Shown here in pieces: positions 1 to 8,311 of a DNA stretch of 64,000 nucleotides. A program made the position numbers and the translations under genes. Location of the stretch: positions 1 through 64,000 of the forward strand of contig NZ_AEDU01000014.1 of the NCBI RefSeq assembly GCF_000148525.1, in the 5' to 3' direction. Source of the DNA: Streptococcus mitis SK564 (GTDB taxonomy: Bacteria > Bacillota > Bacilli > Lactobacillales > Streptococcaceae). The notes below the pieces were generated by a model. The model was given only the letters and a program-made list of their open reading frames with translations. It was not told the DNA's origin and ran no database searches. Each line of letters starts with the position of its first letter. Positions within the stretch are counted from its first letter, which is position 1.

Positions 1-2247
1 CCCATTTACGCCACCTGTAAACTCTGGCTTAGAGACTGTAGGAGTCGCAAAGTCACCAGATGTACCTAAAATACCAGAATCTTCTTTTCCGCTATCTTTT
101 TTTGGATCTAATTTCCCAGCTAAATCCTTATCCGAATCCTTCTTAGAAGGTTCCACTTCTTTATCTTCCACATAGACAGGATCTTTTGGTTGACCCTCAA
201 TATAAGATCGAACCCAATCCAGCTGCTCTTTTGATAAGACTAAACCACCACTGCGACTTCCTACAACACCATTTTGGTGAACTCCAATTAAAGCACCTTT
301 GTCATTATAAAGACCACCACCAGACGCTCCAGGTTTCGTACCTCCATAGCTAATACCCTCTATACCAGAACCAAAGTCAGTAGTATCTACAACTTCACTA
401 TCCAATACAGGAGATAAACGACCGTCCGGGAAACCATAAACCGAAACTTTTTCACCTTTAGCAACAGAAGTTGATTCAGATACCACCTCTACAGGAGTTG
501 CTCCTTTTACCTCTTCTTTTAATCGAACCAAGGCTAAGTCATTTTTAAACCCAAATACTGAATCTTTCTTATTCCAATAAACAATATCATCATCTGAAAA
601 GTTCATAGAAGCACCACTTGGTAAAGTTGCCTTATAAACTGTATTGGTACGACCTGATTTCGTAACAACCTCAGAACCCTTAGTCGTTAAGAAATTATGA
701 GCTACAGTTAGCACCAAATTTGGTGCAATTAAAGTGCCTGAACCAGAACCATCTGGTGTTTGAATATGCGTTGTAGCATAGAAATTTTCTGAACCATTCG
801 GAGCTTGTAACACCTCTTTACTAGGCACAGGTAAGTTCGATTTACCACTTAAATCAACTTTACCAACTTCCGTTCTAGTAAAGTCAGAGTTAGACTTTGG
901 TATCACATCAGACACTACCGCTCTTATAATTGTATTACCTAAAGCTAACTTACTGACATATTCATCAGACCAACTTGTGTCACTTGCTAGTTTGTTAATT
1001 GGCACTCCGTTATAGGACACAACTTTAGCTGTTGGGGAAGTTGATATTAACTGTTTGAAATCTGGATTTTGTCTTAAATGAAAATTCAAACCACTTCCAA
1101 CAGGACCTTCCTGAACAACCTTATCTGAAATCAAACGAGTTCCTTTAGTATCTTCCACTCGAAGTAGAACACGACCTTTTTCTTCACCTTTTACTAAAGT
1201 AGCTCGACCTTTTTCATCAAAACTATACAAAGCACCGTCAATCTCAGACTCTACATCTTTTAAAGCTATATGATTTTCATCATAGTAGTAACGGTTTGCA
1301 CCATCTATATACCAACCCTTTATACCATATTTATCAACCATTGACTGAATCCAAGCTCTGTGCTTTTCCGTAAAGATAGTACCACCGCCAATACGCTCAC
1401 TCTCAGGAGCGTTTGAAGTATTTGTTCCGTGCTGGTGGATACCGACTACCTCTCCCTTATCATTAAACAAAGGAGCACCTGAAAAACCTCCTAAAGCTGA
1501 GGAATGATAAGTGACTGCACCACTCTCTTTATTGATACTGCTCACAGTTGTTGAGACTGAATAAGCCTTACCGTCTTTCAAGCGAGCTTTATTCTCTTCA
1601 CTTAAATTTGGAGTCGAAAAATCATTAGGATATCCGACCATAGTGATTTTATCACCAGTAGAAACCTCTTTATGACTCAACTCTCTTGGAGAGTCCTCAC
1701 CACCTGTCATAGCTTCTACAGGCTTTTTAGTTACCACTACTGCTAAGTCATTGCTATAGTCTTTACCAAAGTCTTTGCCGTTATACAAGTGAATAGAGTC
1801 TTTTTCAAGAGCTTCTGATACCCCTGAAGTAGGTACTTTATTGCTTTTCTCCTTTTCCGAGTTCATTACAACATAACTACGAGCAGACTCCCCACCACGC
1901 AAGACCGCAGACTTATCCTCTTGGTTTTTATCATAGTAGTTATGAGCTACTGTTACCATCACATTCGGCGCTACAAAGACACCGCTACCTGATGCGGTTT
2001 GTTTTCCACTCGTTCCACTGTCATAAGTTGTGTAAGTCATAGCAACACCTTCTGCAGATTTACTATGAACATCCACATCGTGAATATCGCTACCGCCTTG
2101 AATGACATCAGCATAAACAACCCCACCACCAATAACTGGTAACTCTGGTGCAGCTAAGCCAATCACCGCTGATAGTGTCAAACAACCAACCAAACCATAA
2201 GCTTTGGATTTACGAAATTTCCCTAAACCCTTTAAACATATAAACAT
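1..2247 (-). CDS. Secreted protease with two trypsin-like (S1) domains, 3' end outside window
   Basis: Open reading frame running off the left edge; 749 codons are visible. The start is the ATG at 2247, preceded by AGGT; the nearby ATG at 2239 is out of frame and stops at once. The N-terminus has a basic FRKSKAYG stretch, a hydrophobic core and a likely signal peptidase cut near VYA-D. Two complete chymotrypsin-fold domains follow. Domain 1 has His102 (TVAHNYY), Asp167 (SNDLAVV) and Ser256 (GFSGAP). Domain 2 has His517 (TVAHNFL), Asp570 (KNDLALV) and Ser642 (GASGGG). After about residue 665 the sequence becomes Lys/Asp/Ser rich, like the stalk of a wall-anchored protein. An LPXTG anchor may follow but lies outside the window. 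Both triads look intact, so I infer an active surface endopeptidase; the substrate is unknown. Confidence 0.85.
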   Translation of the reverse strand, partial: MFICLKGLGKFRKSKAYGLVGCLTLSAVIGLAAPELPVIGGGVVYADVIQGGSDIHDVDVHSKSAEGVAMTYTTYDSGTSGKQTASGSGVFVAPNVMVTVAHNYYDKNQEDKSAVLRGGESARSYVVMNSEKEKSNKVPTSGVSEALEKDSIHLYNGKDFGKDYSNDLAVVVTKKPVEAMTGGEDSPRELSHKEVSTGDKITMVGYPNDFSTPNLSEENKARLKDGKAYSVSTTVSSINKESGAVTYHSSALGGFSGAPLFNDKGEVVGIHQHGTNTSNAPESERIGGGTIFTEKHRAWIQSMVDKYGIKGWYIDGANRYYYDENHIALKDVESEIDGALYSFDEKGRATLVKGEEKGRVLLRVEDTKGTRLISDKVVQEGPVGSGLNFHLRQNPDFKQLISTSPTAKVVSYNGVPINKLASDTSWSDEYVSKLALGNTIIRAVVSDVIPKSNSDFTRTEVGKVDLSGKSNLPVPSKEVLQAPNGSENFYATTHIQTPDGSGSGTLIAPNLVLTVAHNFLTTKGSEVVTKSGRTNTVYKATLPSGASMNFSDDDIVYWNKKDSVFGFKNDLALVRLKEEVKGATPVEVVSESTSVAKGEKVSVYGFPDGRLSPVLDSEVVDTTDFGSGIEGISYGGTKPGASGGGLYNDKGALIGVHQNGVVGSRSGGLVLSKEQLDWVRSYIEGQPKDPVYVEDKEVEPSKKDSDKDLAGKLDPKKDSGKEDSGILGTSGDFATPTVSKPEFTGGVNG

Positions 2248-2260
2248 ATATTACCTCACT

Positions 2261-2304
2261 TTAACTTTCAAAGTTAATTTATCCAAGTAAATTTATCCAA
2301 GTAA
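2261..2304. promoter_or_regulatory. Perfect palindrome and 14-bp direct repeat in the protease leader
   Basis: TTAACTTT-C-AAAGTTAA (2261-2277) is a perfect 8-bp-arm inverted repeat directly upstream of the protease ribosome binding site. It is followed by two abutting identical 14-bp units (ATTTATCCAAGTAA) at 2277-2290 and 2291-2304. This could be an operator or a translation-controlling hairpin. The rest of 2305-2632 is AT-rich and I see no gene or clear promoter there. Confidence 0.5.
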
Positions 2305-2632
2305 ATTCTAAAAAATAAAATATTACAGTTTCCATTAGCATAACACTCTCTACTTTGATTCTTACAATAAAAATAGACATAGACTATTTTGCTACGTTAC
2401 AAATGCTATTTAAGTACTGTATCTACAGGAATATCGTTTTTTATAAGATATTATCCTAATCAGAAAACTAAGTTATACATAAACTTATATATAAATGTTC
2501 ATTTGTAGCCAAACTGTATATTTTCTTATAAATTATAACACATTTTACAGACGCTTTCCAATGTCTTGAAAGAACTTATACCAAACTAGATAGCAAAATG
2601 AATTGTTTTACACCAAGGTCAAGAAAAAACTC

Positions 2633-2745
2633 ATACTCAATAAAAATCAAAAAGCAAACTAGGAAGCTAGCCGCAGGCTGCTCAAGACACTGTTTTGAGC
2701 TTGCAGATAAAGCTGCCGTGGTTTGAAGAGATTTTCGAAGAGTAT
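2633..2745. repeat. BOX element (short form)
   Basis: Starts ATACTCAATAAAAATCAAA and ends GAAGAGATTTTCGAAGAGTAT, the two conserved edges of the pneumococcal BOX repeat. Only one shortened middle section with the AGACACTGTTTTGAG hairpin is present. It sits between the protease and the deacetylase gene. Confidence 0.9.
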
Positions 2746-2795
2746 GAATTTCAAAGTATATATGAACTAGAATATTTACTGACTAGACTGTATAC

Positions 2796-2820
2796 AAAAA
2801 GAGAGCTACCGAGCTCTCTC
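2796..2820 (-). terminator. Rho-independent terminator of the deacetylase gene
   Basis: On the minus strand GAGAGCT-CGGT-AGCTCTC is followed by a T run, starting six bases after the deacetylase stop codon. Confidence 0.85.
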
Positions 2821-2825
2821 ATTCA

Positions 2826-3806
2826 TTACTTCACATATTTAAAAGGAATCTCACTACCACAGAGCCAATTGTAGACTTGGTCATTGACAAATACATTCAT
2901 GGCTTCGTGAGCATACTCAGGCATGATACGATAGGACTTATCACAAGTCAGACGATTATAAATTGCAAACTGAGTAATAGGATAGCAAACATCGTCATCC
3001 AAGCCCGTAATCATTTTGACCTCACCCTTGATACGATGGGCAAGATTTTTCACATCGATATAGGCAAGAGTCGCCATGATTTCCTCCTCAGTTTCATGGA
3101 AAGGATCGTGAAACTTGAAATATCGGAAAAGTTCGTCGTAAGCCTCGCTAGTATTCCCAATCTCAAGCACTCGTCTGAAGTCTGACAAGAAGGGATAGAT
3201 GGCAACTGTTGTCTGAATCCGTGGATTGAGCGCTGCTGCAACCAGAGCTAAAGCCCCTCCTTGTGAGGCCCCATAGCTAGAAAGTCGCTTCTCATCAACC
3301 TCAGGCAAACTGGCAATAATCTCAACCAACTGGTAAATATCCAGATAAACATCCTTATAAAAGAGATGCTCCCGACCTTCCATAGCACCACGGATAATAT
3401 GCCCCTTAACGGTATTTCCTAGAGGAGAACGCAAGCCGTCTTGTGAGTAACCTGACTGGCCCCGCACATCCATGGAGACAACACCGTAACCAGATACGGT
3501 ATAGGCCAGCATGTCGGTCCAATCCCAGCCACGTCCCATATAACCATGAAAATGGAAGATTAGAGGAACTTTCTCCTCACTCTTTGGAAGAACAACGCGT
3601 GCATAGACCTTGCCTTCATTGGTCCCTTCAAAGGTTAACTCATAGCACTTGACTTGAGGAAGGTGGAAATCTCTTTCCTCCAACTGGTAGGCTGGAAGAG
3701 TTGAAACTTTTTTCACTTCCTCATCCCAGAAAGCATCAAAGTCTTCTGGAACCTCATCCCGTCCTTTATAAGTCTTGATTTCTTCTAATAAAGCTGGATT
3801 TTTCAT
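2826..3806 (-). CDS. Acetyl xylan esterase / cephalosporin-C deacetylase family esterase
   Basis: A 326-residue alpha/beta-hydrolase of carbohydrate esterase family 7 type, deacetylating acetylated sugars in the cytoplasm. The start at 3806 (MKNPALLEE) is chosen because AAGGAG lies just upstream; the frame is open further but without a binding site. Visible elements are the oxyanion region HFHGYMGRG, the nucleophile Ser181 in YGASQGG, acidic residues Asp270-272 in GLDDDVC, and His300 in EYAHEA. Length and the position of Ser181 fit the family. It is monocistronic with its own terminator. In mitis-group streptococci this gene lies near sialidase and sugar genes, which suggests a role in processing acetylated host or dietary glycans (inference). 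Confidence 0.9.
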   Translation of the reverse strand: MKNPALLEEIKTYKGRDEVPEDFDAFWDEEVKKVSTLPAYQLEERDFHLPQVKCYELTFEGTNEGKVYARVVLPKSEEKVPLIFHFHGYMGRGWDWTDMLAYTVSGYGVVSMDVRGQSGYSQDGLRSPLGNTVKGHIIRGAMEGREHLFYKDVYLDIYQLVEIIASLPEVDEKRLSSYGASQGGALALVAAALNPRIQTTVAIYPFLSDFRRVLEIGNTSEAYDELFRYFKFHDPFHETEEEIMATLAYIDVKNLAHRIKGEVKMITGLDDDVCYPITQFAIYNRLTCDKSYRIMPEYAHEAMNVFVNDQVYNWLCGSEIPFKYVK

Positions 3807-4003
3807 AATATACTCCTTTTGTTTTGTAATCGCTACCACAACTGTAGCATATCTAGGGAAGCAATGCAAGAAAGAAGGGTAAATAGAAAATGAATTTAGA
3901 TTTTTTTCTTCAAACCTACTGACTGAAAGTCTAATAAATTGAATCTAGAATAGTACCAATTAACTTCTAAAGTATTTTTAGAAATTAATGTAAATGCCCC
4001 AGT

Positions 4004-4030
4004 TGATTTGTCTACAGCTTATCTCGATAT
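4004..4030 (+). promoter_or_regulatory. Possible promoter of the broken GNAT gene
   Basis: TTGTCT followed by a TATACTAT box about 14-16 bases later, some 60 bases upstream of the GNAT start. The rest of 3870-4088 shows nothing recognisable. Confidence 0.4.
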
Positions 4031-4088
4031 ACTATAGTTTCAATGGATATTGAATAGAGAATCACACACCAGAAAGCGAGGTAGCGTC

Positions 4089-4640
4089 ATGAAAGCAATC
4101 GGTACGCAAATATTACAGACAGATCGTTTAATCTTGCGAAGATTTGTGGAGAGTGATGCGGAAGCCATGTTTCAAAATCGGGCTTCGTCTGCTGAGAATC
4201 TGACCTATGTTACTTGGAATCCCCATCCTGATGTTGAGGTCACTCGAAACTCAATTCGTAATTGGGTTGCTTCCTATGCCAATCCCAACTATTACAAATG
4301 AGCCATTTACCTCAAAGAAAACCCAGAGCAAGTGATAGGAGATATCAGCATCGTTACAATAGATGAGAACGATTCTTCTTGTGAAATTGGCTATGTGCTA
4401 GGCAAGAAATACTGGGGTCATGGTATAATGACGGAGGCCGTGAAAGCTGTCTTGGACTTCTGTTTTATTCAAGCAGGTTTTCAAAATGTCAGAGCTCGAT
4501 ATGCCAGTCTCAATCCAGCTTCAGGTCATGTTATGGATAAGACTGGAATGTCCTATCTAAAGACTGTTGCAAATGGGGTAGAGAGAAAAGGCAATATTGC
4601 GAACCTTATTTATTATCAGATAAGCGGAGAAGACAGATAA
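4089..4640 (+). pseudogene. GNAT acetyltransferase (RimJ/RimL type) interrupted by an in-frame TGA
   Basis: The frame from the ATG at 4089 (GAGG binding site at 4078) to the TAA at 4638 is continuous over 184 codons except for one TGA at codon 71 (4299-4301). It reads NYYK-stop-AIYLKENP, where the family normally has a Trp (WAIxLK). The upstream part has the typical QTDRLILRRF start. The downstream part has the acetyl-CoA region (EIGYVLGKKYWGHGIMTEA) and the NxxSxxVxxKxGM-like end. No frameshift is seen, so the lesion looks like a recent TGG to TGA change. Probably inactive, unless readthrough occurs. Confidence 0.85.
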
Positions 4641-4781
4641 TCTTAAAATTTATTGCTTATCCGCTGTTCTTATTTTTTATTTACTATTTCATTTATCCTC
4701 TTTTTTCCGAATAAATAGATAGAGCCAGAGAATCTAGTAAACCTAGATTTAAAAATGTGATATAATGAAAGGAGAAGAAAT

Positions 4782-5720
4782 ATGACTTTACGTCATCCGG
4801 GCATCAGCCCAACCAATGACTTGGTAGCTAAGAAAATCTTTAGTAATCCAGAAATCACTTGTCAATTTATTCGCGATATGCTGGACTTGCCAGCCAAAAA
4901 TGTAACCATTTTGGAAGGGAGCAATATTCACGTCTTGCCTTCCCTGCCCTACTCGGCCCAAGATTTCTATACTAGCATAGATGTCTTGGCGGAGTTGGAC
5001 AACGGCACACAAGTTATCATCGAAATACAAGTCCATCATCAGAATTTTTTCATCAATCGCCTGTGGGCTTATTTGTGCAGCCAGGTCAATCAAAACCTAG
5101 AAAAAATTCGCCAGCAAGAGGGCAATACTCATCAGAGTTACAAACACATCGCACCAGTATACGCTATCGCAATTGTGGATAGTAATTATTTCCAAGATGA
5201 TTTAGCCTTTCATAGCTTTAGCATGCGAGAGGATACGACAGGTGAGGTCTTAACTATCACAAATAATGGACAAGAAAACCATCTGGTCAAGATGGCATTT
5301 TTGGAATTAAAAAAATACAGAGAAACCAGCAAAGACGAGGTTCGTAAACCGTGGTTGGAGTTTTTTGGTAATAAGCCCTTTACTCAAGAACCCGAGCGAG
5401 CCATCAGCCAAGCAGACCAACTGCTAGATTACAAGAGCTGGTCCGAGGAGGACAGGAAGATGTTTAGTCAACTACGTATGCGAGAAGAACAGGCATTATT
5501 GGCTCATGATTATGCCTTGGAAACTGCTAGGGCAGAAGGGATTGAACAGGGGTTGGAACGTGGTATTGAACAGGGACTGGAGCGTGGGAAAGTCGAAGGG
5601 AGTTTGTCTATGCTATTAAATCTAGTCCATCAAGGTCTTTTGCCTTCTGAAGTTGCCAGTCAACAGTTGAGTATGACTGTCTCTGAGTTTGAAGAACTAT
5701 TGAAAGAGCACCATAAATAA
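4782..5720 (+). CDS. Rpn family recombination-promoting nuclease / PD-(D/E)XK putative transposase
   Basis: A 312-residue protein beginning at ATG 4782 with AAAGGAGAAGAA upstream. The N-terminal region has the PTNDLVAKKIF motif, followed by VDVLAELDNGTQVIIEIQV, with the acidic-ExQ core of the PD-(D/E)XK fold (residues about 65-90). The C-terminus has a charged repeat EGIEQGLERG occurring twice (about residues 255-275), a usual feature of this family. E. coli Rpn proteins are DNA endonucleases that promote RecA-independent recombination; annotation as a transposase is common but unproven. It is flanked by pseudogenes and by a duplicated piece of itself, which suggests past copy-number change. 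Confidence 0.85.
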   Translation: MTLRHPGISPTNDLVAKKIFSNPEITCQFIRDMLDLPAKNVTILEGSNIHVLPSLPYSAQDFYTSIDVLAELDNGTQVIIEIQVHHQNFFINRLWAYLCSQVNQNLEKIRQQEGNTHQSYKHIAPVYAIAIVDSNYFQDDLAFHSFSMREDTTGEVLTITNNGQENHLVKMAFLELKKYRETSKDEVRKPWLEFFGNKPFTQEPERAISQADQLLDYKSWSEEDRKMFSQLRMREEQALLAHDYALETARAEGIEQGLERGIEQGLERGKVEGSLSMLLNLVHQGLLPSEVASQQLSMTVSEFEELLKEHHK

Positions 5721-5787
5721 GAACTAAAAAATACAGAGAAACCAGCAAAGATAAGGTTCGCAAGCCGTGGTTGGAGTTTTTGTAAAT
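5721..5787 (+). pseudogene. Scrap duplicating an internal part of the Rpn gene
   Basis: Directly after the Rpn stop codon, about 65 bases match the gene's own interior at 5303-5372 (encoding the region around KKYRETSKDEV and PWLEFFG) with a few substitutions and single-base gaps. It ends in a TAA. It reads as the tail of a second, mostly deleted copy. Confidence 0.8.
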
Positions 5788-5800
5788 CATTAAATCAATG

Positions 5801-5839
5801 ACAGATTTTTTCGTAATAGATGGAAGAATCTGTTTTTTT
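5801..5839 (+). terminator. Terminator downstream of the Rpn gene
   Basis: ACAGATT and AATCTGT form a stem with a long loop, followed by seven T residues. This probably ends the Rpn transcript past the duplicated scrap. Confidence 0.6.
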
Positions 5840-5972
5840 AGTTATGCTAGATGTGGGCTCTGAAATAGTAAGATATAGTGTATTGAAATAAGATATGAAC
5901 AAAGAAATTAGGAAAGTCAAATTATAGTTAAATGAAATAAAAACTGAACAAATTGATTGCGGAATTCAAGCT

Positions 5973-6077
5973 AATTTCTAGCAATGTTTTAGAAAACTCG
6001 GTGGACTATTTCGGATTCAATCTACTATAATTTCTAGAAATTTTTTAGAATCCGCAGTGTGCTATTTTAGATTCAAT
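5973..6077. repeat. Two diverged 49-bp tandem units
   Basis: Units at 5973-6021 and 6029-6077 both start AATTTCTAG and end GATTCAAT, with most intervening bases shared. No coding sense is visible. Otherwise 5840-6095 holds nothing I can name. Confidence 0.65.
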
Positions 6078-6098
6078 AAATTGTGCTTTTAGAAACGA

Positions 6099-6121
6099 AA
6101 AAAGAGCATTTCCGCTCTTTT
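6099..6121 (-). terminator. Terminator of the micro-gene transcript
   Basis: AAAAGAGC-GGAAAT-GCTCTTTTTT on the minus strand, starting 14 bases after the stop of the 20-codon gene. Confidence 0.8.
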
Positions 6122-6134
6122 CTCCTGTTCAATC

Positions 6135-6197
6135 TTATTTTGTTGCTTCTTTCTTTTGGAAAGTGGTTTGGTAATTTACTTTAATCGTTACTGTCAT
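6135..6197 (-). CDS. 20-residue small protein of unknown function
   Basis: ATG at 6197, GAGG eight bases upstream, and stop at 6135. The product is basic and Thr/Lys rich: it begins MTVTIKVNYQ and ends KKEATK. It has no signal peptide, membrane segment or Gly-Gly leader. It is bounded by a plausible promoter (6229-6234) and a good terminator (6099-6121), giving an independent transcript of about 130 bases downstream of recG. I do not recognise a function. It could be a small protein, a leader peptide, or an sRNA that happens to contain a short frame. Confidence 0.55.
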   Translation of the reverse strand: MTVTIKVNYQTTFQKKEATK

Positions 6198-6228
6198 ATG
6201 AGAGTCCTCGTTTCTTTTTGATGACTCT

Positions 6229-6272
6229 AGTATAAGGGGCAAACCTGAAAGCTAGCTTAAGATTTCCTTAGA
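6229..6272 (-). promoter_or_regulatory. Promoter region of the micro-gene with palindrome and spaced repeats
   Basis: A -10 box TATACT lies at 6234-6229 (minus). The -35 position has no TTGACA but overlaps a perfect 10-bp palindrome AAGCTAGCTT (6249-6258). Further upstream are TCTAAG and CTTAAG with an 11-bp period. The lack of a -35 plus repeats suggests activator control. The spacing resembles the CiaR direct repeat (NTTAAG-N5-WTTAAG), but two bases do not fit. Confidence 0.45.
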
Positions 6273-6278
6273 GAAAGC

Positions 6279-8294
6279 TTAATCTAAATGTTCTTTCTTC
6301 TCCAGATGAAGAGCTATCATGCGCCACTCCGGATCCTCTTGCCAGCCTTCAATAGAACTAATGTAGCTTGCAACCTTTCTGGCTTCTTCTAAAATCGGAA
6401 AATCCTCGATAATATCAGCCACTTGAAACTCTGGGAGACCTGACTGTCTGGTTCCAAAAATCTCACCAGAACCACGCATTTTCAAATCTTCTTCGGCCAG
6501 GACAAATCCATTGGTGGTTTCTGTCATGATTCGCATGCGGTCTTTCCCAGAATCAGTCTTGGGATTGGCAACGAGAACTGCATAAGACTGCTTATCTCCC
6601 CGACCCACACGACCTCTGAGCTGGTGAAGCTGGCTGAGCCCGAACCGATCGGCATCCATGATAAGCATGACGGTCGCATTGGGAACATTAACCCCAACCT
6701 CAATAACCGTTGTCGAAACCAGAATATCAGTTTTTCGCTCTTTGAACTCCTGCATAATCTGGTCTTTTTCGTCACTCTTCATCTTACCATGTAGAAGAGC
6801 CACCTCTGCCTTACCAGCAAAATGAGCTGTCAACTCCTCTGATAAGGCAATAGCATTTTTCAAATCCAGAGCTTCTGATTCTTCAATCAAGGGAGAGATG
6901 ACATAGGCTTGTGAACCTTTTTGAATTTCCCCCTCTAACCAAGTCAAAACCTGAGGTAGTTGCTCATGCTTGATCCAACGTGTCACAATGGGTTTCCGAC
7001 CTGCTGGCATCTGGTCGATAATGGAAACATCCATATCGCCAAAGGCTGTGATGGCCAAGGTTCGTGGAATGGGAGTCGCCGTCATCATGAGAACGTCAGG
7101 ATTGTCACCTTTTTCTCGTAGGATTCTTCTTTGCCCCACACCAAAACGGTGCTGCTCATCGATAATAATCAAACCAAGGCGAGCATAATCCACCCCATCC
7201 TGAATCAGAGCGTGAGTTCCGATAATCAAATCAGCTTCACCCTTGGCAATAGTCTCTAAAACTTCTCTTTTTTCTGCCACTTTCAAGGAACCTGTCAAAA
7301 GAGCCAGTTTCAAGTCCGGAAAAAGACCCTTCAAACTCTCAAAGTGTTGCTCTGCTAGGATTTCTGTTGGCACCATGAGGGCTGCCTGATAGACAGCCGT
7401 CACCGCCGCAAACATTGCCAAACCAGCGACCACCGTTTTTCCGCTCCCCACATCCCCTTGCAGGAGACGATTCATGTGGCGGTCAGACTTCATATCAGTT
7501 AAAATTTCCTGTAAACTCTTTTCCTGAGCTTGGGTCAAGGCAAAAGGTAGACTTTCTTTAACAGCCGACACTTTTTCCTGAGACCAATCCAGAACCAGAC
7601 CGCTTCCCTGAACTCTGTTTTCATACTTGAGCGTCTGCAATTGCATTTGGAAATAAAAGAGTTCCTCAAACTTGATACGGCGAAGGGCCTGCTTGTATTC
7701 TGCCAAATCCTTGGGGAAATGCATGGCGCGAACAGCCTGACAACGGGACATGAGTTTGTATTTGTCCAGCAAAGACTGGGGCAGATTTTCCTCTATCAAG
7801 AGGTCCAGCCCCTGATCAAAGGCTGTCTTAATGACCTTAACCAGACTGGCCTGACTAATTCCCTGAGCCAGACGATAGACAGGCTGGAGATCATCTTCCA
7901 CCTGAGCCAAAACTTTCATCCCTGTCAGACTAGCCTTGGCGCGGTCCCATTTTCCAAAAACAGCAAGGGTTGCTCCCAACTCTATCTTATCAGCTAGATA
8001 AGGCTGGTTAAAGAAATTCACCGCAAAAACGATTTCTCCCTGCTTGAGGCTAAAACGCAGGCGATTTCGCTTAAAACCATAATACTGGACACTGGCAGGA
8101 GTCACGACTTGACCAGACAGAACCGCCTTTTCGCCGTCTTCCAGCTCCAGCACCTGCTTGGTCTTGAAATCTTCATAGCGGAAAGGAAAGTAGAGCAAGA
8201 GGTCTTGCAAGTTTTCAATTCCTAGTTTGGCGTATTTTTCTGCTGACTTTGGTCCCACACCAGGTAAGACATGCAAGGGTTGATGTAGATTCAT
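6279..8294 (-). CDS. recG: ATP-dependent DNA helicase RecG
   Basis: A 671-residue RecG that drives branch migration and fork regression during recombination and repair. The start at 8294 (MNLHQPLHVLPG) has AAGGAGTGGAGC upstream and gives the usual streptococcal length. The N-terminal wedge/OB domain is followed by a superfamily 2 helicase core: Walker A GDVGSGKT near residue 282, DEQH box near 380, and helicase motifs including STTVIEVGVNVP and QLRGRVGRG. The C-terminus has the MRGSGEIFGTRQSG signature of RecG. alr lies 17 bases upstream, so the genes are probably co-transcribed with acpS and alr. Confidence 0.97.
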   Translation of the reverse strand: MNLHQPLHVLPGVGPKSAEKYAKLGIENLQDLLLYFPFRYEDFKTKQVLELEDGEKAVLSGQVVTPASVQYYGFKRNRLRFSLKQGEIVFAVNFFNQPYLADKIELGATLAVFGKWDRAKASLTGMKVLAQVEDDLQPVYRLAQGISQASLVKVIKTAFDQGLDLLIEENLPQSLLDKYKLMSRCQAVRAMHFPKDLAEYKQALRRIKFEELFYFQMQLQTLKYENRVQGSGLVLDWSQEKVSAVKESLPFALTQAQEKSLQEILTDMKSDRHMNRLLQGDVGSGKTVVAGLAMFAAVTAVYQAALMVPTEILAEQHFESLKGLFPDLKLALLTGSLKVAEKREVLETIAKGEADLIIGTHALIQDGVDYARLGLIIIDEQHRFGVGQRRILREKGDNPDVLMMTATPIPRTLAITAFGDMDVSIIDQMPAGRKPIVTRWIKHEQLPQVLTWLEGEIQKGSQAYVISPLIEESEALDLKNAIALSEELTAHFAGKAEVALLHGKMKSDEKDQIMQEFKERKTDILVSTTVIEVGVNVPNATVMLIMDADRFGLSQLHQLRGRVGRGDKQSYAVLVANPKTDSGKDRMRIMTETTNGFVLAEEDLKMRGSGEIFGTRQSGLPEFQVADIIEDFPILEEARKVASYISSIEGWQEDPEWRMIALHLEKKEHLD

Positions 8295-8311
8295 GCTCCA
8301 CTCCTTTCTTT

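Noticed and set aside
4299..4301. Selenocysteine or other programmed recoding at the TGA of the GNAT gene
   Set aside because: The family position is a Trp, no selenocysteine element is visible, and streptococci are not known to make selenoproteins.
4782..5720. Complete insertion sequence around the Rpn gene
   Set aside because: No terminal inverted repeats or target duplication were seen, and Rpn proteins are not proven transposases.
6229..6272. CiaR binding site for the micro-gene
   Set aside because: The 11-bp period fits, but two consensus bases do not, and the distance to the -10 box was not confirmed; kept only as a hypothesis.
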